Source: JBBRRP01 sp038251425
GTDB taxonomy: Bacteria > Myxococcota_A > Polyangia > Polyangiales > Polyangiaceae
NCBI GenBank assembly: GCA_038251425.1
Contig: JBBSBI010000004.1
Span: 1-64,000 of the forward strand
Reading direction: 5' to 3'
DNA length: 64,000 nt
The notes under the pieces are model-generated. The model did not search any database, had not been told where the DNA came from, and was given only the letters and a program-made list of their open reading frames with translations. The position numbers and the translations under genes are program-made. Shown here one piece after another: positions 61,401 through 64,000 of this stretch; positions within the stretch are counted from its first letter, which is position 1, and every line of letters begins with the position of its first letter.

Positions 61401-62593
61401 TTTCCAAAATCAGGCAGTGCTTCGAGAGCGTCCGGCAGCAGAGCGTGCTGTTGACCCAACGCATCGGGCGGTGCAGGCAATGACTGCGCGGGCGAAGGCA
61501 AAGAGTGAGACGGTGACGGCAAACCTTCCGTTCGCTGAACGAAGGGCAAACTGACTGCGCCAGCCGGGAGGTGTGCCGGAAGACCTGGAGCCTGCGATTG
61601 CCCAGAAAGCGACGGAAGGGCTGCCTCGGCAAGGCCTCGCGACTCACTTGGCAATCGCGCGGAATGAGTTGGAAGGTCCGCTTCACCATCACGCGCCCTG
61701 GTTGGCGACCGAGCAACCTCTGGCAACGGTGCATCGTCGAGCTCGAACTCACCAAACGTCGGCGCCGAAAGACCACCGGAAACTGCGGCTTCTGCGCTCG
61801 GTATTTCGGGCAAATCTAGCTCAAAATCGTCGATCTTCCCAAACGTGGGTCGTAGGCTTGCGAGCCGCTCGGGGGCTTTGACTTTGGCGGCCACCACCGT
61901 GGGCAACCCCAAGGCCTCATTCGTGGCGCCAGGCCGAAGGGCGATGCTTGGCGGCACGCTCCGCACACGCGGTTCGGGCAGTGCCGCCTCCCCGAACTCG
62001 GGAAGCAAAAGGTCATCCTCAATTGCTTGCGGCTTCAGGCTTCCGCGAGGTGAACCTGGCTCTGGCGGGACCGGAGATGGTAAATCCATTTCGGCGGTCC
62101 CTGTGCTGGCCGTGGAACTCTGGACCGGAGCGGTAGGCGCCTGCGGCGCAACTGCGCGAGCTGGAGGTCCGAGTGGGGCTCGTGGCGCTGGTCGTGCGGG
62201 CGCACCGAAGGGTCGCGGCGGGGCGGGCAGTGGTGGATCGATAATCGCCTCAGGCAGATCGTCGTCCGCCTCCGGCATCAGCGACGTGACCTCATAAATC
62301 TCCTCAACAGCGGCTGGTTCGGAGGCGCTCGGCGGGGGTCGACGCGGCGGAGGCACACCAAGGCCTGGCGCTACGCCCATCATCGTAGGCTTCGGAACCC
62401 GCTTGGGCGAAGGGTTGGTGGGCTCCGGGGACGTCGCCGCGGCGACCTGGGCGACCTGGGCGACCTGGGATGGAGAATCCACCTGAAATGAAGTCCCACA
62501 CTTTGGGCAGCGCATCTTCAGCCCGGTCGTTGGGACTCTTCTCTCTTCAACCTGGTAGGGCGCCTCACAGCCGGGACAGTTAACTTTGAACAT
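58493..62593 (-). CDS. Zinc-ribbon and TPR membrane protein (1366 residues)
   Basis: The N-terminus is an MJ0042-type zinc ribbon with CPGC and CPKC (residues 5-30). A ~500-residue Pro/Ser/Gly-rich disordered region follows, containing repeated acidic-aromatic motifs such as DDFELDLPEIPS and FGEFELDDAPLPE. A membrane helix sits near residues 560-582 (ALKIAALVFTPLFLGGG). The rest is a long TPR array (AEKAYEQALKVNPQDAFALIGLGK and more). The layout suggests a cytoplasmic disordered sensor arm and a periplasmic TPR scaffold. Similar proteins are common in Myxococcota; function unknown. The low-complexity region has no stop in frame and its codon bias fits coding. Confidence 0.8.
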   Translation of the reverse strand: MFKVNCPGCEAPYQVEERRVPTTGLKMRCPKCGTSFQVDSPSQVAQVAQVAAATSPEPTNPSPKRVPKPTMMGVAPGLGVPPPRRPPPSASEPAAVEEIYEVTSLMPEADDDLPEAIIDPPLPAPPRPFGAPARPAPRAPLGPPARAVAPQAPTAPVQSSTASTGTAEMDLPSPVPPEPGSPRGSLKPQAIEDDLLLPEFGEAALPEPRVRSVPPSIALRPGATNEALGLPTVVAAKVKAPERLASLRPTFGKIDDFELDLPEIPSAEAAVSGGLSAPTFGEFELDDAPLPEVARSPTRARDGEADLPTHSARLPSESRGLAEAALPSLSGQSQAPGLPAHLPAGAVSLPFVQRTEGLPSPSHSLPSPAQSLPAPPDALGQQHALLPDALEALPDFGKMPSLSNRPPPLGVAAGRASQSDLGPFGSQSPNGAAPAFGMDGEFSFDSQPPRASLSNPPFGGPGGFAPLNSPPRESLRSGPDSFGEISLPGADSQPPNSGAEPAPGQTAGRPQLGLIELDTAGTSNRPPANTSVFSSTAPAASSAAIKRVALKSNESDIVPARRALKIAALVFTPLFLGGGALTFVPNIGPFGYYFIGDQLNREAHQALLDATVAEARAAMAKDTFNDGKRAFELVKAAHSKAPREKSFVAYAVFVGFMQKLRFEKAPEIQASAEVLLTELTEQSDIPYLELARAAAGSRENLARPLNQLRDLERREPKNVDVLTMYAEMALRAHKDPALAISAWERARAVEKSARTWFGLARAKHQAGDAVGAKEAAQAALLANPEHCASKVLLAELSWETDEQEGPASVWLSAVVDPKSGASSEEVVRAHTLFGDIHASRSRISQAEKAYEQALKVNPQDAFALIGLGKTLQQAGRHSEALARFEASNQSDADNLKAQIGIAQSKLSLERLDDAEADLKKLHEAHPKEFEVAYWLGRAQDALGRREAAEKSYRQAISLGGGKLRTVSAYVGLVTLLNQLGRDVEAKNILAEAQKSLPNAPAIHRAFGDLASSQGNYDAALTEYRAALALDPKDVGVKFELGVALRRMRRFADALQVFDEVAAADTDHPGLALERGLLFEESGNREQALHAYEQALAKAPTDLDVMLRVGCGKAAAGRGKEASVLLRKVLEVRPNSAETSHCLGRALLVEGNNLSDAQRMLQRAVELDPNRAQYHLYVGWVAADIGQMDKARASFNKALELDKGFADAYWRRGILSARQGAAKDAVADFTEALRLRPSAYDVHAALADSYYDLGMESEALAHWQIALEGRPDEPLWQFRYGRLLVANRQEAPAQSHLERAVALGEKQDPRPRWLWEAHHMLAQALGAVPQAVEHWEQFLRLSPTDSPYRREAIQALGRLGHPWQESQ

Positions 62594-62703
62594 ATCTCCC
62601 GTAACTCTTCATCAATACCAAACCGCACGCGATTTGTCGCGCTCCGCTCCAACCACGCTTCCAGCCGAACACTAGGTCATGATACGCGAAAGCTCTCCAA
62701 GCG

Positions 62704-63264
62704 ATGCACCCGTGGACACTGAGAATAATCGGCCTGTTGTTCGGAACCGGCGTCGTCGCCCTGGCGGTTGTGAGACCACAAAGCCTCGGCTTCGAGCATA
62801 AGGCCGCGGCGCCGCCAGAAAAGGCCGCGGTTCTTCACCCAAACACACCAACGCCGCCAGCGTTGACGTCAGACGCCTCCGTGCGCGCAGTGCCACGCAA
62901 GGACCGCTTCACTATGCAAGAAGACGGAAGCCCCGTACCGAACCTACCGGGCGAGGCACCCCGAAATATTCGATTTGGCGTCATTCTTTTCCCTTATGCC
63001 GGCTCCGAAGGCGCCGAAGCCGATGCGCCCAGCCGAAGCGTTGCCCTGACAACCGCCACGGGTGTGATCCCTGAGGCCCTGACAGACTTCGCGGCAGCAG
63101 TGAAAAAGGGTGACCGGAGTTCGCTCGAGAACGCCGGCCGAATCGAACAGGGGGTGCTGGAGCCGAGCGTCGAGTATGTCGTCTTCCGCCTGAAAAGGGG
63201 GGAAGTGAGCGACATGCCCATCGACACACCTCGGGGATTCTGGGTCGTGAAGCGCCACGATTAG
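62704..63264 (+). CDS. Reduced parvulin (PpiC)-like protein
   Basis: 186 residues with an N-terminal membrane anchor (LRIIGLLFGTGVVALAVV). The C-terminal ~100 residues resemble a parvulin rotamase: RFGVILFPYAGSEG aligns with the first strand, and EYVVFRLKRGEVSDMPIDTP followed by GFWVVKR with the closing part of the fold. The central helices are shorter than usual and the first-strand histidine of active parvulins is replaced (Gly/Val), so isomerase activity is uncertain. It may be a chaperone-like protein in the periplasm. Confidence 0.65.
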   Translation: MHPWTLRIIGLLFGTGVVALAVVRPQSLGFEHKAAAPPEKAAVLHPNTPTPPALTSDASVRAVPRKDRFTMQEDGSPVPNLPGEAPRNIRFGVILFPYAGSEGAEADAPSRSVALTTATGVIPEALTDFAAAVKKGDRSSLENAGRIEQGVLEPSVEYVVFRLKRGEVSDMPIDTPRGFWVVKRHD

Positions 63265-63375
63265 GGAGGGACTGTCGGCGCCGTGAGGTGGGTGAGCGTT
63301 GAAAGTCGGTGCCCAAGGTTTGTGACTCAGAGCTAACAAAATCGAGATAGAGTCCCGCCAAGAATTTCATCCGCA

Positions 63376-64000
63376 TGTCGTTTTCCGTTTCAAAAGGCCC
63401 CGATTCGCACGACGCAACGCGGGCGCCAGTGGTTGCTGCAGTGACGCATGGGCTCTTGGAGCAGCTTCAGCGAGAGCGTGAAGCCAGCGACAGCGCCGAG
63501 CGACGCGCGATGCTCTTACACGAGGAAGCCGTCGTTAAAGGTCTCTTGGGAGACCTGCATTCGGCAATCGCGGCGCACGTCGAAGCCTCTGAGCTCATTG
63601 GGAATTTTGTCGAACCGCTCATGGTAGCGCTCGGCATCTGCGAAGAACGGGCCCCCGACCGCATCAGTGAACTGTTGCCTCATTTTGATGAGCTCCGGTT
63701 ACCGACTGAAACACGAACGCACCTATTGCAGTACGCCGCCCTGATAGCACTTTCTAAGGGTGACCATCGCGTGAGCGAGGACACTCTCAACCGAGCGATC
63801 GCCGACAACGCTACCGAACCGACCAGTTGGCTCCTTCTTGAGTTGCTCGCCGCCAGAAGTGGGGATGAGCACCTGCGCGAACGCGCGCTCTCGATGCAGG
63901 CTGAACAGGCAGGTGATGCTACGTGGAAGGGCATGCTGCAGCTTGACGCGGCGCTGGCTTCCGAGAGAGTCGGCGCTCTCGAACCCGCGCTTGCCTCGCT
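63376..64000 (+). CDS. TPR-like helical protein, incomplete at window end
   Basis: An open frame from ATG 63376 runs to the window end without stop. The ~208 visible residues are all-helical, with units such as THGLLEQLQREREASDSAER, GLLGDLHSAIAAHVEASELI and SEDTLNRAIADNATEPTSWL. There is no signal peptide. It looks like an alpha-solenoid scaffold. The real length and function are unknown because the gene is cut. Confidence 0.7.

Noticed and set aside
1..64000. CRISPR arrays, rRNA, insertion sequences, prophage or integrase genes
   Set aside because: No repeat-spacer pattern, transposase, integrase or structural phage gene was seen on either strand.

Overview
The window looks like a chromosomal segment of a member of the Myxococcota (Polyangia/Myxococcia side), with G+C judged by eye at roughly 58-60%. 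Pointers are a sensor protein with the C-terminal domain I know as MXAN_5187, a small lipoprotein with an AgmX/PglI-like C-terminal domain, a zinc-ribbon plus TPR giant protein, a type IV pilus gene beside a PilS-like kinase, an unusually large set of lipoproteins, and a 59-residue conserved-looking protein of the 'PPFIIEEIRRRE' type. No rRNA, CRISPR array, phage or insertion sequence was seen. Only one tRNA (His) is present. The layout is dense, with many start/stop overlaps of the ATGA, GTGA or TTGA type.

Layout. 1-9.2 kb: outer-membrane barrel protein, HEAT-repeat protein, MXAN_5187-like sensor, tRNA-His, cystathionine gamma-synthase-type enzyme, lipoprotein, PP2C phosphatase, frr, EEP nuclease/phosphatase, a DUF4911-like pair. 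9.2-20.3 kb: a beta-propeller protein with an acidic tail, a TPR protein, a minus-strand run pilC-pilS-mlaC-like, a serine hydrolase, then an FHA protein translationally coupled to an SGNH hydrolase. 20.3-25.2 kb (minus): cellulose-synthase-like glycosyltransferase, ihfA, MerR regulator, ssb, a short NAD-binding protein and a second SGNH hydrolase that converges on the first. 25.4-32.7 kb (plus): polA, FAD oxidoreductase, GT2 glycosyltransferase, hrpB as one tightly packed run. 33-40.4 kb (minus): mutS, two coupled large lipoproteins and the 59-residue protein.

40.6-50.1 kb holds a DUF4350-MoxR pair and, 5.5 kb further on, a DUF58 protein. These three normally sit together. Here they are separated by an accessory stretch (about 42.9-46.4 kb) with two AraC regulators, a nucleotidyltransferase with a small upstream ORF, a truncated Uma2-family gene and operator-like inverted repeats, followed by an Omp85/BamA-like barrel gene. 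50.1-64 kb is core: lipoprotein, rsmA, atpC, atpD (without atpA/atpG next to them), then dnaG-rpoD, an OmpA-family lipoprotein, the AgmX/PglI-like lipoprotein with a good intrinsic terminator, the 1366-residue zinc-ribbon/TPR membrane protein, a reduced parvulin-like protein and a TPR-like gene running off the end.

The most notable observations are a DNA polymerase I that keeps its 3'-5' exonuclease fold region but appears to have lost all four metal-binding carboxylates; the interrupted MoxR/DUF58 locus with decayed and toxin-antitoxin-like genes; the FHA/SGNH and convergent SGNH pair; and the coupled twin lipoproteins. Nothing here can be proved to be a new system from sequence reading alone. 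The best candidates for undescribed biology are the twin propeller-like lipoproteins (35.7-40.1 kb), the acidic-tail propeller protein (9.3 kb) and the FHA/SGNH locus (17.5-21.7 kb).
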